A stretch of 17,652 bases of DNA from Mageeibacillus sp. UBA3781 (GCA_002368805.1 DFFH01000156.1:5511-23162), one strand, 5' to 3'. Counted from the first letter of the stretch, positions 1 through 7,037 are shown. Notes: generated by a model not told the origin, from the sequence alone. A program made the numbers and translations.

Positions 1-1152
1 AATAGAAGCTACGCTGATAACCGGTGAACCTTCGCTGACAGAAATATCTTTTTTCGAAGAATCGATACTTTCAGTGGAATTGGACGAATCATCCATCAGT
101 GATGTGGCACCAAGCTCGGCAGACGGTGCATCTGCCTCGATATCGTCGTCTGCATATATGGAGTTATCTGATTTTGCATCAGCATCGTTCTTTTCTGTGG
201 ACTCGGAAACGTCCGGTTTAGAAGTTTCTTCGGAAACAGTTTCAACAGGTTCCTGCTCAGTTTTTTCAGCGGAGGCTTCCAAAACAGGCTCGGCAGTATT
301 TACGGGCACAGAAGACTCGACCGGTACTTCCTCAGCTACAGGTGCAGCCTGCTCGGCCGGGCTTTCTTCCACAACGGGAGCTGCTTCTTCAGAAGCTTTT
401 TCTTCCATTGCAGGAGCAGATACTTCGGCTGTTTTTTCTTCCACTACTGGTGCAGGGACTTCAGCAGGCTTTTCTTCTGCTACAGGTGCGGGAACTTCGG
501 CGGACTTTTCTTCCGCAACGGGTTCCGGTTTGGTTTCTTCTTTTGGTTCTGATGGACGGAATGCAGCAAAAGGCTGGAACGGTGAGAAGTTTGCATCACC
601 AAGACTTGCGTTGATTTCGTCCTCAAGAGAATTATCGACTTCGTATTTCGGAATACTGCTCAGATAATCTTCTTTTGCATACATGGTTTCCATGATCGAC
701 GGCTTTGGTGCAGAAGCAGCAGAAGAATTCTGCTGACTGTTATCAGATGCAAGCGGGTCGTCTTCCGGGAAAGCGTCGAAGTATTCGTCGCCGGATGCGA
801 CCGGATCAAAGATCTGCTCGTCGGAAAGCGTAGGATCTTCCAGTGGAGCCGTGTCTTCGACTGGCTCTGTAAATGTATTATTCTGCTCACGCAGTGCTTC
901 AGAAACATTTGAAGCGGGGTCATTTGCTTTAAAAGAGAGGAAGAGCGGCCTCTTTACTTCATCATCCGAAGAATCGGAATTATCAGCGTTTTCCATATTG
1001 GAATAAAGACGTTCCTGCGGTTCCCGAGTATCTCCGTTTGAACGATAATAAGTGCCAAATACTGACGGTTCAGCTGAATTGTCAAATTCCTCCTCGGGAG
1101 CATGAATCAGACGTTCTCTTTCATTTCCGTCATTATCTCGATCACGAAGCAT
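1..1152 (-). CDS. Partial acidic, disordered repeat protein, function unknown
   Basis: An open frame of 384 codons reads leftwards from an ATG at 1152 and leaves the window without a stop, so the C-terminus is missing. GGAGGG (1165-1160) lies 7 bases before the ATG. I do not recognise the family. The visible part is very acidic, rich in Ser, Glu, Ala and Pro, nearly free of Cys and Trp, and has no signal peptide or membrane segment, so it is probably disordered and cytoplasmic or a cytoplasmic leader. Residues 211-282 hold about six degenerate 12-residue units of the type PVAEEKPAEVPA. Such regions often act as linkers before a structured or membrane-spanning domain, which would lie beyond the left edge; that is inference. 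It is transcribed divergently from comEA. The frame and start are well supported; the function is open. Confidence 0.8.
   Translation of the reverse strand, partial: MLRDRDNDGNERERLIHAPEEEFDNSAEPSVFGTYYRSNGDTREPQERLYSNMENADNSDSSDDEVKRPLFLSFKANDPASNVSEALREQNNTFTEPVEDTAPLEDPTLSDEQIFDPVASGDEYFDAFPEDDPLASDNSQQNSSAASAPKPSIMETMYAKEDYLSSIPKYEVDNSLEDEINASLGDANFSPFQPFAAFRPSEPKEETKPEPVAEEKSAEVPAPVAEEKPAEVPAPVVEEKTAEVSAPAMEEKASEEAAPVVEESPAEQAAPVAEEVPVESSVPVNTAEPVLEASAEKTEQEPVETVSEETSKPDVSESTEKNDADAKSDNSIYADDDIEADAPSAELGATSLMDDSSNSTESIDSSKKDISVSEGSPVISVASI
307..522 (-). repeat. Degenerate 36-bp tandem repeats coding for Pro/Glu/Ala units
   Basis: About six consecutive units of 36 bases encode 12-residue repeats inside the minus-strand gene, residues 211-282. 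The first three are closest to each other (PVAEEKSAEVPA, PVAEEKPAEVPA, PVVEEKTAEVSA); the later ones (PAMEEKASEEAA, PVVEESPAEQAA, PVAEEVPVESSV) have drifted. The period is a multiple of three, so changes in copy number keep the frame. The units probably form a flexible, charged spacer. Confidence 0.8.
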
Positions 1153-1176
1153 TAATATTCCCTCCGAAACTGTATT

Positions 1177-1189
1177 CGAGTACAACTCG
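1177..1189. promoter_or_regulatory. Palindrome CGAGT-ACA-ACTCG, possible operator
   Basis: A perfect inverted repeat with five-base arms and a three-base centre sits at the predicted transcription start of the minus-strand gene. Its left half, extended to TCGAGTACA (1176-1184), recurs exactly at 1295-1303 upstream of comEA. Position and repetition suggest a regulator site serving both divergent genes, but the element is short and could be chance. Confidence 0.3.
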
Positions 1190-1194
1190 TATCT

Positions 1195-1223
1195 ATCTTA
1201 TTTCAAATATATAAAATCCGCAA
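1195..1223 (-). promoter_or_regulatory. Candidate promoter for the minus-strand repeat protein
   Basis: Read on the minus strand, TTGCGG (1223-1218) is followed after 17 bases by TAAGAT (1200-1195), a match of three and four bases to the sigma-A boxes. Transcription would begin near 1188, inside a small palindrome. It is the best pair in the divergent gap, but the -35 box is weak. Confidence 0.4.
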
Positions 1224-1294
1224 GAAAAAACCTCAAAAGAAGATGGCCTTTTCTTCTTGTTTTTCGTCAAAAAAACCAAGATTGGGATCTTTTG

Positions 1295-1326
1295 TCGAGT
1301 ACATATTTGAATTATGTTCCTATACT
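1295..1326 (+). promoter_or_regulatory. Weak candidate promoter region of comEA
   Basis: TATACT (1321-1326) is a good -10 box about 10 bases before the likely transcription start. No sigma-A -35 box lies at the right distance. That place is taken by TCGAGTACA (1295-1303), 17 bases upstream, the 9-mer also found at 1176-1184. This fits an activator-dependent or alternative-sigma promoter, but the case rests on position only. Confidence 0.3.
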
Positions 1327-1357
1327 GTAAGCAATAGTACGGAGAAGGTGAGAATGT

Positions 1358-1978
1358 ATGGATAAAAGAAGAATATATATATCATCGGTCCTCGTAATGC
1401 TGGGTATTGCCGTATGTGTATGGACCACGATAAAACCAGGCGAAAAGAAAGTAGTCATCGAGTCGGAAGAAAGCTCCTCTTCGGTCGCGGCTTCCGATGA
1501 GGAAACGGCGCAGACAAAAAGAATCTTTCCTGTGTATATAGGCGGAGCGGTAAATAAGCCGGGTGTGTATCAGATCGAGAATGAGATATATCTGTATTTG
1601 CTGATCGATCTGGCAGGAGGCTTTACGGAAGAGGCTGATACAGAATATATAGACAGAGTCTATCTGATCGATCATCCTCAGAGCATCCATATTCCAAGGG
1701 TGGGGGAGATAAGTGAGAAAGGAGAATCTGTTCCGACGCTCGGAGACATTTCTGTTGATGGCAGTGGAAATAATAGCGGGGAAGAAAAAACAGATATTAA
1801 TCATGCCGGTATTTCTGAGCTATGCCAGCTCCCGGGTATAGGAACCAAAACAGCAGAGAGAATTCTTTCTTATCGCGAAACAAATGGACGATTTAAAAAA
1901 AAGGAAGACATCATGAAGGTCTCAGGCATAGGAGAGAGTAAGTATGAAAAGATAAAAGATCTTATATTTGCAGGCTAA
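1358..1978 (+). CDS. comEA: ComEA-family competence DNA-binding protein
   Basis: A 206-residue membrane-anchored double-stranded DNA receptor of the natural transformation machinery, acting outside the cytoplasmic membrane and passing DNA to the ComEC channel. Residues 6-25 form an N-terminal membrane anchor, followed by an acidic Ser/Glu linker. Residues 57-116 form an SLBB domain (FPVYIGGAVNKPGVY start). Residues 146-204 hold the paired helix-hairpin-helix domain, with hairpins LPGIG at 158-162 and VSGIG at 188-192 that contact the DNA backbone. This order is the usual Firmicute ComEA layout and the length is normal. GGAGAAGGTG (1341-1350) precedes the ATG by 7 bases; the ATG at 1354 hits a stop after two codons. 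No comEB or comEC follows: tRNA genes come next, so the gene stands alone here. The family call is firm; active competence in this organism is not shown. Confidence 0.92.
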   Translation: MDKRRIYISSVLVMLGIAVCVWTTIKPGEKKVVIESEESSSSVAASDEETAQTKRIFPVYIGGAVNKPGVYQIENEIYLYLLIDLAGGFTEEADTEYIDRVYLIDHPQSIHIPRVGEISEKGESVPTLGDISVDGSGNNSGEEKTDINHAGISELCQLPGIGTKTAERILSYRETNGRFKKKEDIMKVSGIGESKYEKIKDLIFAG

Positions 1979-1987
1979 AAAAGGGGT

Positions 1988-2016
1988 TTGACAAATAGGA
2001 ATATCAATGGTAGTCT
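1988..2016 (+). promoter_or_regulatory. Promoter of the tRNA-Leu/tRNA-fMet unit
   Basis: A perfect TTGACA -35 box (1988-1993) is followed after 17 bases by TAGTCT (2011-2016), which keeps the three most conserved -10 bases. It starts 10 bases after the comEA stop and would begin transcription near 2023, about 17 bases before the first tRNA. Confidence 0.65.
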
Positions 2017-2039
2017 TTATAGGCACTAAGGAATGACTT

Positions 2040-2126
2040 GCTCGTGTGGCGGAATAGGCAGACGCAACGGACTTAAAATCCGTCGGGGTAAAACCCGTAC
2101 CGGTTCAAGTCCGGTCACGAGCACCA
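2040..2126 (+). tRNA. tRNA-Leu (anticodon UAA)
   Basis: An 87-base class II tRNA with encoded CCA. The acceptor arms GCTCGTG (2040-2046) and CACGAGC (2116-2122) pair fully, followed by ACCA. The anticodon stem ACGGA/TCCGT (2067-2071, 2079-2083) encloses a loop with anticodon TAA at 2074-2076. The long variable arm CGGG-GTAAAA-CCCG is the class II mark. The T arm carries the TTCAAGT loop. It reads UUA (and UUG by wobble). Confidence 0.97.
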
Positions 2127-2144
2127 CATACCTGGTTTATATAT

Positions 2145-2221
2145 CGCGGAGTGGAGCAGTTGGTAGCTTGTCGGGCTCATAACCCGAAGGTCGCGAGGTT
2201 CGAGTCCCGCCTCCGCAACCA
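2145..2221 (+). tRNA. Initiator tRNA-fMet (anticodon CAU)
   Basis: A 77-base tRNA with encoded CCA and anticodon CAT at 2178-2180. Two features mark it as the initiator rather than elongator tRNA-Met: the first acceptor pair is mismatched (C1 against A72, arms CGCGGAG and CTCCGCA), and the anticodon stem carries three consecutive G-C pairs (GGG/CCC). These are the known determinants for formylation and P-site entry. It is 18 bases downstream of tRNA-Leu and shares its promoter and terminator. Confidence 0.97.
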
Positions 2222-2224
2222 AAT

Positions 2225-2257
2225 AAGGAGTTGTCATAAGACAGCTCCTTTTGTTTT
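2225..2257 (+). terminator. Intrinsic terminator of the tRNA unit
   Basis: Arms AAGGAGTTGTC (2225-2235) and GACAGCTCCTT (2240-2250) form an 11-bp stem with one G-U pair and an ATAA loop, followed by TTGTTTT. It begins four bases after the tRNA-fMet CCA end. Confidence 0.88.
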
Positions 2258-2283
2258 GCATTTACGAAACAATGCGATATAAT
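2256..2283 (+). promoter_or_regulatory. Promoter of the sensor/MFS/sigma-like cassette
   Basis: TTGCAT (2256-2261) and a perfect TATAAT (2278-2283) are separated by 16 bases. Transcription would start near 2290, which excludes the upstream ATG at 2288 as translation start and supports the ATG at 2315. The -35 box overlaps the end of the tRNA terminator's U tract. Confidence 0.7.
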
Positions 2284-2314
2284 TAATATGTATTTTTATG
2301 CGCGAGGTGACAGG

Positions 2315-2998
2315 ATGCCTGTTTCAGATAAGAATTCATCTGCATCAAATGCAGCGGGAAAAGTGGCTAAGATCGTTTTTCTTTCCCTCTTTGCCCTCGT
2401 CCTGGTCGTTGTCTCGGTATCCTTTGCTGTCCATCATATGCGTATCGGATTTGAGAAAGAACATCAGAAAACTCTTATCCAGCGTATTCAGACAGATGCC
2501 GGTAATGCTGCTCTTGCTGTTTCCGGAGAAGAGATCAAGAATGATTCTTCCAAAGCGGCTCAGAAGTACAGTTCGGTCCTGCATTTTATGCTGATGGATA
2601 TTAATGAGGAAGATTACACGACGCAGGTCTTTGGTTTATATGAATATACAAATGGTTCACTGAATATGCTTACCGGAAATGATTCCGACCTTTTGATCGC
2701 TAAGACGATCCCGGTTTCCGAGTGGCTGACTTCTGAGGGAACACCTTATGAGATGCGTGATACGAATATTTATCACTACCTGGTTCCTATTAAGGATCAT
2801 GATGGAAAAGTTTCCGCACTTCTTGAGCTTTCTGCTCAGTATAAGCCGATGGATGAGATGGGAAATCAGCTCGAGTCGAAGATCCTTAAGACAGTTATCG
2901 TAGCTGTCATCGTTGCTCTTGCCGGATTCTCCCTGCAGTTTATCGTTCCGCCGATACTCCGTCTTGTATCAAAGAAGAATACGGAGGCAACGTTATGA
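2315..2998 (+). CDS. Membrane protein with a Cache-like extracytoplasmic domain
   Basis: A 227-residue protein with two membrane segments (about 17-40 and 190-213) flanking an outside domain of roughly 150 residues. The layout (outward helix after the first segment, mixed alpha/beta domain, return segment) is that of Cache-type ligand sensors in histidine kinases and chemoreceptors. Here it ends 14 residues after the second segment, with no HAMP, kinase, cyclase or methyl-accepting part. The ectodomain is collinear with residues 45-185 of the next protein: ALAVSGEEI against VALSSQELS at residues 66-74, and YHYLVPIKDHDGK against a similar stretch near 149-162. The start at 2315 is chosen because GAGGTG (2304-2309) lies 5 bases upstream and the promoter would begin mRNA after the in-frame ATG at 2288. 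Its stop overlaps the next start as ATGA, so the two products are probably made together and may form a complex. Cache assignment is by pattern and moderate. Confidence 0.75.
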   Translation: MPVSDKNSSASNAAGKVAKIVFLSLFALVLVVVSVSFAVHHMRIGFEKEHQKTLIQRIQTDAGNAALAVSGEEIKNDSSKAAQKYSSVLHFMLMDINEEDYTTQVFGLYEYTNGSLNMLTGNDSDLLIAKTIPVSEWLTSEGTPYEMRDTNIYHYLVPIKDHDGKVSALLELSAQYKPMDEMGNQLESKILKTVIVAVIVALAGFSLQFIVPPILRLVSKKNTEATL

Positions 2999-4920
2999 AC
3001 GATTTCCTTATTGAGAATTTTACGAAAGCCCCCAAAGGGAAAAAAGCTATTGCGAGTCAGATCGGTTTCTGCCTGATCACTTCGCTTGTTATTCTATTTG
3101 TTGTTTCTTCCGTAGTAACGAATGTATATCGTTCGACACTGCAGTCGCAGCGAAAGACTGCACTTACTTCCTATGCTGCCAGCGCTTCTGTGGCACTGTC
3201 ATCTCAGGAACTGTCCGATGATATGGCTTTCCCGCTCGAGTGCCCCAAGTATGACGGGCAGAAGCAGTACACGGTCAATGTTTTTGTAAAGGCGGGAAAC
3301 TCTTTCCTGCGCGTATATACTTCTGACCGTACCTATGATGAAGGTAAGCAGTATGTACTTTCCGGAGCGGGAGAGGAATATACGGAATCTTTCGAACAGC
3401 AGCAGCTCATCGTTACTCATAGAAGATATGAGAATGTGATGTATGTTGTTGCAGTTTCTCCTGTACTGGGTCAGGATGGTACATCATCCGGTATCGTCGA
3501 GGTCATGATCCCTCAGTCGGATTTCGTTAAGACGGAAAACGGTATGTCTCTTTCCTGGATCTTTACGATGATATCTATTGCTGTTTCGATCTCAATCATT
3601 TACGGGGAGATGAGAAGACTCTTCGATACGCTGATCACTCCGCCGGATAAGACTGTGCCGAGAGCGGTCATGTATGGCATGTCCACTTTCCGTCTGATTG
3701 CATTTTTCTCCAGTGTCGGATGCTCCATGCCGCTGATCGTGATCCCGTCATACCTGAAGGATTCTCTTGCGGAAACGTTGGATAATGCTGTCCTTCTTCA
3801 GACATGGATCATTCTTGCTTGTCTGCTATATCTTCTCGGATTCTGGAGATTCGTCCATATGCGTGACGTCATGATCCGCAAGCTGACATCTCGTCTTGCC
3901 GTGATCGTTTCCGTCGTGATCGCATTCGTTCTGCTTTTACTCTGCGGACTGATCGATAATCCATATCTTACAGTCTTTATGCAGCTTCCGATCGGATTCC
4001 TTCTTGGCATGACATTCCAGTTCCAAAGAGAATACCGTCTTCATGCTTCAAGAACCGGTCAAGCGGATTTCTCCGAGCGCAGGATCCATCAGGTCCAATA
4101 TACCGGTAATGTTCTCGGTATGTCGGTCGGAGCTGTCATCTGTGGCATCCTGTACGAGAGATTCGGACTTTTCACGGTCCTTATGGTTTCCTCGTTCTTC
4201 CTGTTTGTAGATGCGATCCAGGTACTGTACTTCGTACGTCACTGTCCGCCTTCGAATGAACCGATCGTCCGTCTTCCGAACTATTTCTATGCACTTAAGA
4301 ATTCCAAGTCGGGCACCTTTGCCTGGAGTACGGTTTTCCCGATGGGACTGCAGCTTTCTTTCTTCCTGGTATTCATCCCGGATTATCTTGAGAAAGTCCG
4401 CATCTCGCTTGCAACCTGTGCTTTCTACTATATGCTGGCTGTTGTTTGCGGCGAACTGATCATGAAGATACTTATCATCTGGTTTGAGGATTTCTTCTCA
4501 CACAAGGCGAGAATCACACTTTGTGCGATCTTAAGCTCGATCGGATATCTTGTATTTGCCCTGTCTCCTTCGGCAAAAGTACTTGTTATCAGTGTTGTTT
4601 TCCTTGGCCTTTCGCAGGGACTTCACCAGTTCGGATTCTTGGATTACTACAAGTCTCTTATCCGTCAGGACAAGCATCCGATCGCTAGAGTGATCCTTAT
4701 GAGAGCTTTTACCGGTGGAGCGATGATCGGTGCTGTAGTTTTCGGCATCGCAAATGCGTTCCAGAGTGTGCGTATGCCGATGATTGCCATCGCGCTGATC
4801 GTTTTCATTATTTCTTCGTCTTATCCGCTTCTGATGCTTATGGATAATTCTTCTTCCCAGAAACCGGCGTCAAAGCGTAATTCACGTCCGAATATGCCGG
4901 GCAGAAACGGGGAGGTGTAA
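2995..4920 (+). CDS. MFS transporter fused to an N-terminal Cache-like ectodomain
   Basis: A 641-residue membrane protein. Residues 23-44 form a membrane segment, 45-185 an outside domain similar to that of the preceding protein, and 186-204 a return segment. From about residue 232 to 615 there are roughly twelve hydrophobic helices of Major Facilitator type. Support for MFS includes a Gly-rich helix (GNVLGMSVGAVICGILYERFG), like helices 5-6 of exporters, and charged loops after helices 2 and 8 (MRDVMIRKLTSR; GELIMKILIIWFEDFF) in the place of motif A, though both are degenerate. The last 25 residues are a basic, Ser/Pro/Asn-rich cytoplasmic tail. Family MFS proteins are about 400 residues with 12 helices, so this one is longer by the sensor module. 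It overlaps the previous gene by four bases (ATGA) and the next gene starts 4 bases after its stop. Substrate and direction cannot be inferred. Ligand gating of transport is a hypothesis. Confidence 0.75.
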   Translation: MNDFLIENFTKAPKGKKAIASQIGFCLITSLVILFVVSSVVTNVYRSTLQSQRKTALTSYAASASVALSSQELSDDMAFPLECPKYDGQKQYTVNVFVKAGNSFLRVYTSDRTYDEGKQYVLSGAGEEYTESFEQQQLIVTHRRYENVMYVVAVSPVLGQDGTSSGIVEVMIPQSDFVKTENGMSLSWIFTMISIAVSISIIYGEMRRLFDTLITPPDKTVPRAVMYGMSTFRLIAFFSSVGCSMPLIVIPSYLKDSLAETLDNAVLLQTWIILACLLYLLGFWRFVHMRDVMIRKLTSRLAVIVSVVIAFVLLLLCGLIDNPYLTVFMQLPIGFLLGMTFQFQREYRLHASRTGQADFSERRIHQVQYTGNVLGMSVGAVICGILYERFGLFTVLMVSSFFLFVDAIQVLYFVRHCPPSNEPIVRLPNYFYALKNSKSGTFAWSTVFPMGLQLSFFLVFIPDYLEKVRISLATCAFYYMLAVVCGELIMKILIIWFEDFFSHKARITLCAILSSIGYLVFALSPSAKVLVISVVFLGLSQGLHQFGFLDYYKSLIRQDKHPIARVILMRAFTGGAMIGAVVFGIANAFQSVRMPMIAIALIVFIISSSYPLLMLMDNSSSQKPASKRNSRPNMPGRNGEV

Positions 4921-4924
4921 TTTC

Positions 4925-5653
4925 ATGGATATGTGGAATGAAAAGCTGACTCGTGAGAATATTGAGAATTTCTACGATACATATGCATCTTTTGCTTATC
5001 GCTGCGCGTATAAGAATCTTCGGGATACGACACGTGCGGAGATGTGTGTGGTGGATGCGTTTATTGATACTTATCATAAACGTGCGAAGCTTGCCGAGGA
5101 TAAGGTCATCTATTATTTCTCGGATGCACTTCAGTATCATGTAAATGAACTGGCCGGAAGATACCCGGTAATCAATGATTCCGCTCCCGCGGAGAAGAAT
5201 CTGGACGAATACACGGCATCTACGATGAAGCATACGATCCTGGAGAGGATCGATTCTCCGAGATTCCGCATCGCTGAGTTTATGGCATCTTCTTCGGATA
5301 ATAAGATCCGCAGAAATACTCCTCTCGCGGACTATTTCCAGAATTCCGGTATCACGATCATGCTTCTGATCAAGCTTGTTATCCTTGCGATCGTGATCGC
5401 CGTTACCACGTACTTTGGAGCTGTAACGTTCTTCCATGCGAATGACTTTATTCAGAGCCGGACGCAGAAAGGAACATATAAGCTTGAAGAATATATTGTA
5501 GGTATCCTGGATTATCTTCCGGTTTCGATCGGAGGCGCAGAGGTGGCGACACCTTCCGGCCCGCCTACTGCGGAGACGACCGCGGGTACTGAAAATACGG
5601 AGTCTACATCTTCTACGGAAGGTACTTCGGAACCGTCAGCGACAGTTGGTTAG
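4925..5653 (+). CDS. Membrane-anchored protein with sigma-70 region 2-like N-terminus
   Basis: A 242-residue protein behind GGGGAGGTG (about 4909-4917) and an ATG at 4925, 4 bases after the MFS stop. Residues 13-53 resemble region 2 of ECF sigma factors: FYDTYASFAYRCAYKN, then a turn, then RAEMCVVDAFIDTYHKR in the place of the family's AEDxxQexFxxxyR. Residues 60-80 could be the following helix. No region 4 (the -35 binding helix-turn-helix) follows. Instead there is a charged linker to about 140, one membrane segment at 143-168, and an outside part ending in a Thr/Ser/Glu/Pro-rich tail (208-242). It could be a degenerate sigma factor tethered to the membrane, a protein that reuses this helical fold for binding another partner, or a convergent helix pair. 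Context ties it to the sensor and transporter before it. The gene is certain; the sigma relation is tentative. Confidence 0.65.
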   Translation: MDMWNEKLTRENIENFYDTYASFAYRCAYKNLRDTTRAEMCVVDAFIDTYHKRAKLAEDKVIYYFSDALQYHVNELAGRYPVINDSAPAEKNLDEYTASTMKHTILERIDSPRFRIAEFMASSSDNKIRRNTPLADYFQNSGITIMLLIKLVILAIVIAVTTYFGAVTFFHANDFIQSRTQKGTYKLEEYIVGILDYLPVSIGGAEVATPSGPPTAETTAGTENTESTSSTEGTSEPSATVG

Positions 5654-5683
5654 GAGTAGTGACATAATCTGACAAAAGTGTAA

Positions 5684-5711
5684 TTGTTTTTCTAGGGGAT
5701 AGGTTTATAAT
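5684..5711 (+). promoter_or_regulatory. Candidate promoter of the LCP gene
   Basis: A perfect TATAAT (5706-5711) is preceded after 16 bases by TTGTTT (5684-5689), which keeps the TTG of the -35 box. It lies in the 103-base gap between the cassette and the LCP gene, where I see no clear terminator hairpin. Confidence 0.5.
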
Positions 5712-5756
5712 TCCTTCGTAAATGTTGAATCGGGATTAATAGTAAGGACAGAAGAT

Positions 5757-7010
5757 ATGAAAGAACATAAGAGCGATAATCGGATCCGAAAGCCAAATAG
5801 TGTGCAAACTGAACCTTTTCATGTAGAGCATATAAATGCGAAGGGTAAAGTCGTACATTCCAGACAATCAAAAAAAGAAAAGAAGCCATGGACCTTTAAG
5901 CGGGTCTTCCTTCGTATCATACTGCCGATTCTGCTTGTTCTTACGATTATTATCGGCGGCATCATCATCTGGCTTTTGCAGTGGGAGAATCATGTCCTTG
6001 ACCAGATCGAGTACATCCCGACCGATACAAACCCGACATTTATCAATGAATCAAGCTCTTTAGTGGAGATTTCCCAATACACTTCAGAAACGATCATACC
6101 TCCCGTGGAAGACGAGGATGTCCATAATTTCCTTCTCATAGGTATAGACAGCCGTTCCAGAAAATATACGGATGACGGCACCGGAAGTCTTGCGGATGTC
6201 ATCATGGTCATGAGCGTGGATAATCAGGAAGGTACCATCAAGCTTGTTACGATCCAGCGTGACTGCTATGTCTATATTCCCGGACATTCGAAGCCGCAGA
6301 AGATCAATGCTGCCATGAGTTATGGCGGTCCGGAACTCCTTTCGATCGTTATTGAAAACCATCTGAGGATCGATCTGGAAGGCTACGCGTATGTAAACTT
6401 TTATAATATGGAGAAAGTAATCGATGCGGTCGATGGTATCGATCTTGAAGTGACCAAGTCGGAGGTATTCCATGAACCGGGCGGACTGAATGCAAATCTT
6501 GCGGAGCAGAACCGGATCCTGGGTGTTCCGGAAGATACATATAAAGTGACCTCTTCCGGTATGATCCATCTGAACGGAAGGCAGGCAGTAGCATATAGCC
6601 GTATCCGTGAGGTCGGTAATGGTGTATATGGCCGTTCCGAGCGTCAGGTCAAAGTATTAAATGCGCTTCTTAAGAAGTTTTCCGATATGAGTACGACATC
6701 CAAGATGTCTGTAATGGATGATATCGCTTCGATGATAGCGACGAATATTTCTAAAAAGGATATCAAACATTATGCTTTCGACTTCCTGCCGAAAGTCCGT
6801 AATATGGAGATCCAGCAGATGGGTATCCCGGTCGATGGATATTTCCGTTCCGGAATGTATTCCGATGTCCGTGCGAATGAATGGAGTATCCGTCCTGACT
6901 GGAATGGTATGATCCCGCTTGTGCAGGAGTTCCTGTATGGGGAGACGTCCGCCTTCGATCCGGTGGAAGAGATTCCGAAAGCACCTAGAAATGGAAACGG
7001 AGAATCATAA
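5757..7010 (+). CDS. LytR-CpsA-Psr (LCP) family cell wall glycopolymer transferase
   Basis: A 417-residue enzyme of the family that moves anionic or capsular polymers from an undecaprenyl-phosphate carrier onto peptidoglycan outside the membrane. A basic cytoplasmic N-terminus of about 48 residues precedes one membrane segment (50-74). The LCP domain begins at LLIGIDSRS (126-134) and continues through SLADVIMVMSVD (144-155), TIQRDCYVYIPG (165-176), KINAAMSYGG (182-191), LNGRQAVAYSRIR (272-284) and YGRSERQ (291-297). D131, D147, R168 and R293 stand where the family has its pyrophosphate- and Mg-binding Asp and Arg residues. The usual Arg before the second Asp is replaced (SLAD for RTD) and Pro before RD is Gln, both mild departures. 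AAGGA (5743-5747) precedes the ATG by 9 bases. It appears to be its own transcription unit. The family is firm; the polymer moved is unknown. Confidence 0.93.
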   Translation: MKEHKSDNRIRKPNSVQTEPFHVEHINAKGKVVHSRQSKKEKKPWTFKRVFLRIILPILLVLTIIIGGIIIWLLQWENHVLDQIEYIPTDTNPTFINESSSLVEISQYTSETIIPPVEDEDVHNFLLIGIDSRSRKYTDDGTGSLADVIMVMSVDNQEGTIKLVTIQRDCYVYIPGHSKPQKINAAMSYGGPELLSIVIENHLRIDLEGYAYVNFYNMEKVIDAVDGIDLEVTKSEVFHEPGGLNANLAEQNRILGVPEDTYKVTSSGMIHLNGRQAVAYSRIREVGNGVYGRSERQVKVLNALLKKFSDMSTTSKMSVMDDIASMIATNISKKDIKHYAFDFLPKVRNMEIQQMGIPVDGYFRSGMYSDVRANEWSIRPDWNGMIPLVQEFLYGETSAFDPVEEIPKAPRNGNGES

Positions 7011-7037
7011 TTTTTTCGATTTTGTCTTTCTTTGATA

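Noticed and set aside
307..522. Possible CRISPR array with 36-base period
   Set aside because: The repeats are contiguous without spacers, differ from unit to unit and keep one reading frame coding for a 12-residue motif, so they are protein repeats.
74..667. A 197-codon plus-strand frame of Ser/Thr/Ala/Gly repeats
   Set aside because: It lies opposite the Glu/Pro/Ala repeats of the minus-strand gene, which has a good ribosome site and start; the Ser/Thr-rich product is the expected antisense reading.
1237..1264. AAGAAGA/TCTTCTT hairpin followed by T residues, as a terminator
   Set aside because: The 7-bp stem is mostly A-T and lies between divergent genes, where no transcript needs to end; it is too weak to call.
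2288..2314. Upstream ATG start for the first cassette gene
   Set aside because: The TATAAT at 2278-2283 would start transcription at or after this ATG and it has no ribosome site; the ATG at 2315 has GAGGTG in place.
7011..7037. Terminator after the LCP gene
   Set aside because: There is a T-rich stretch but only a four-base AATC/GATT pairing; no stable hairpin precedes it.
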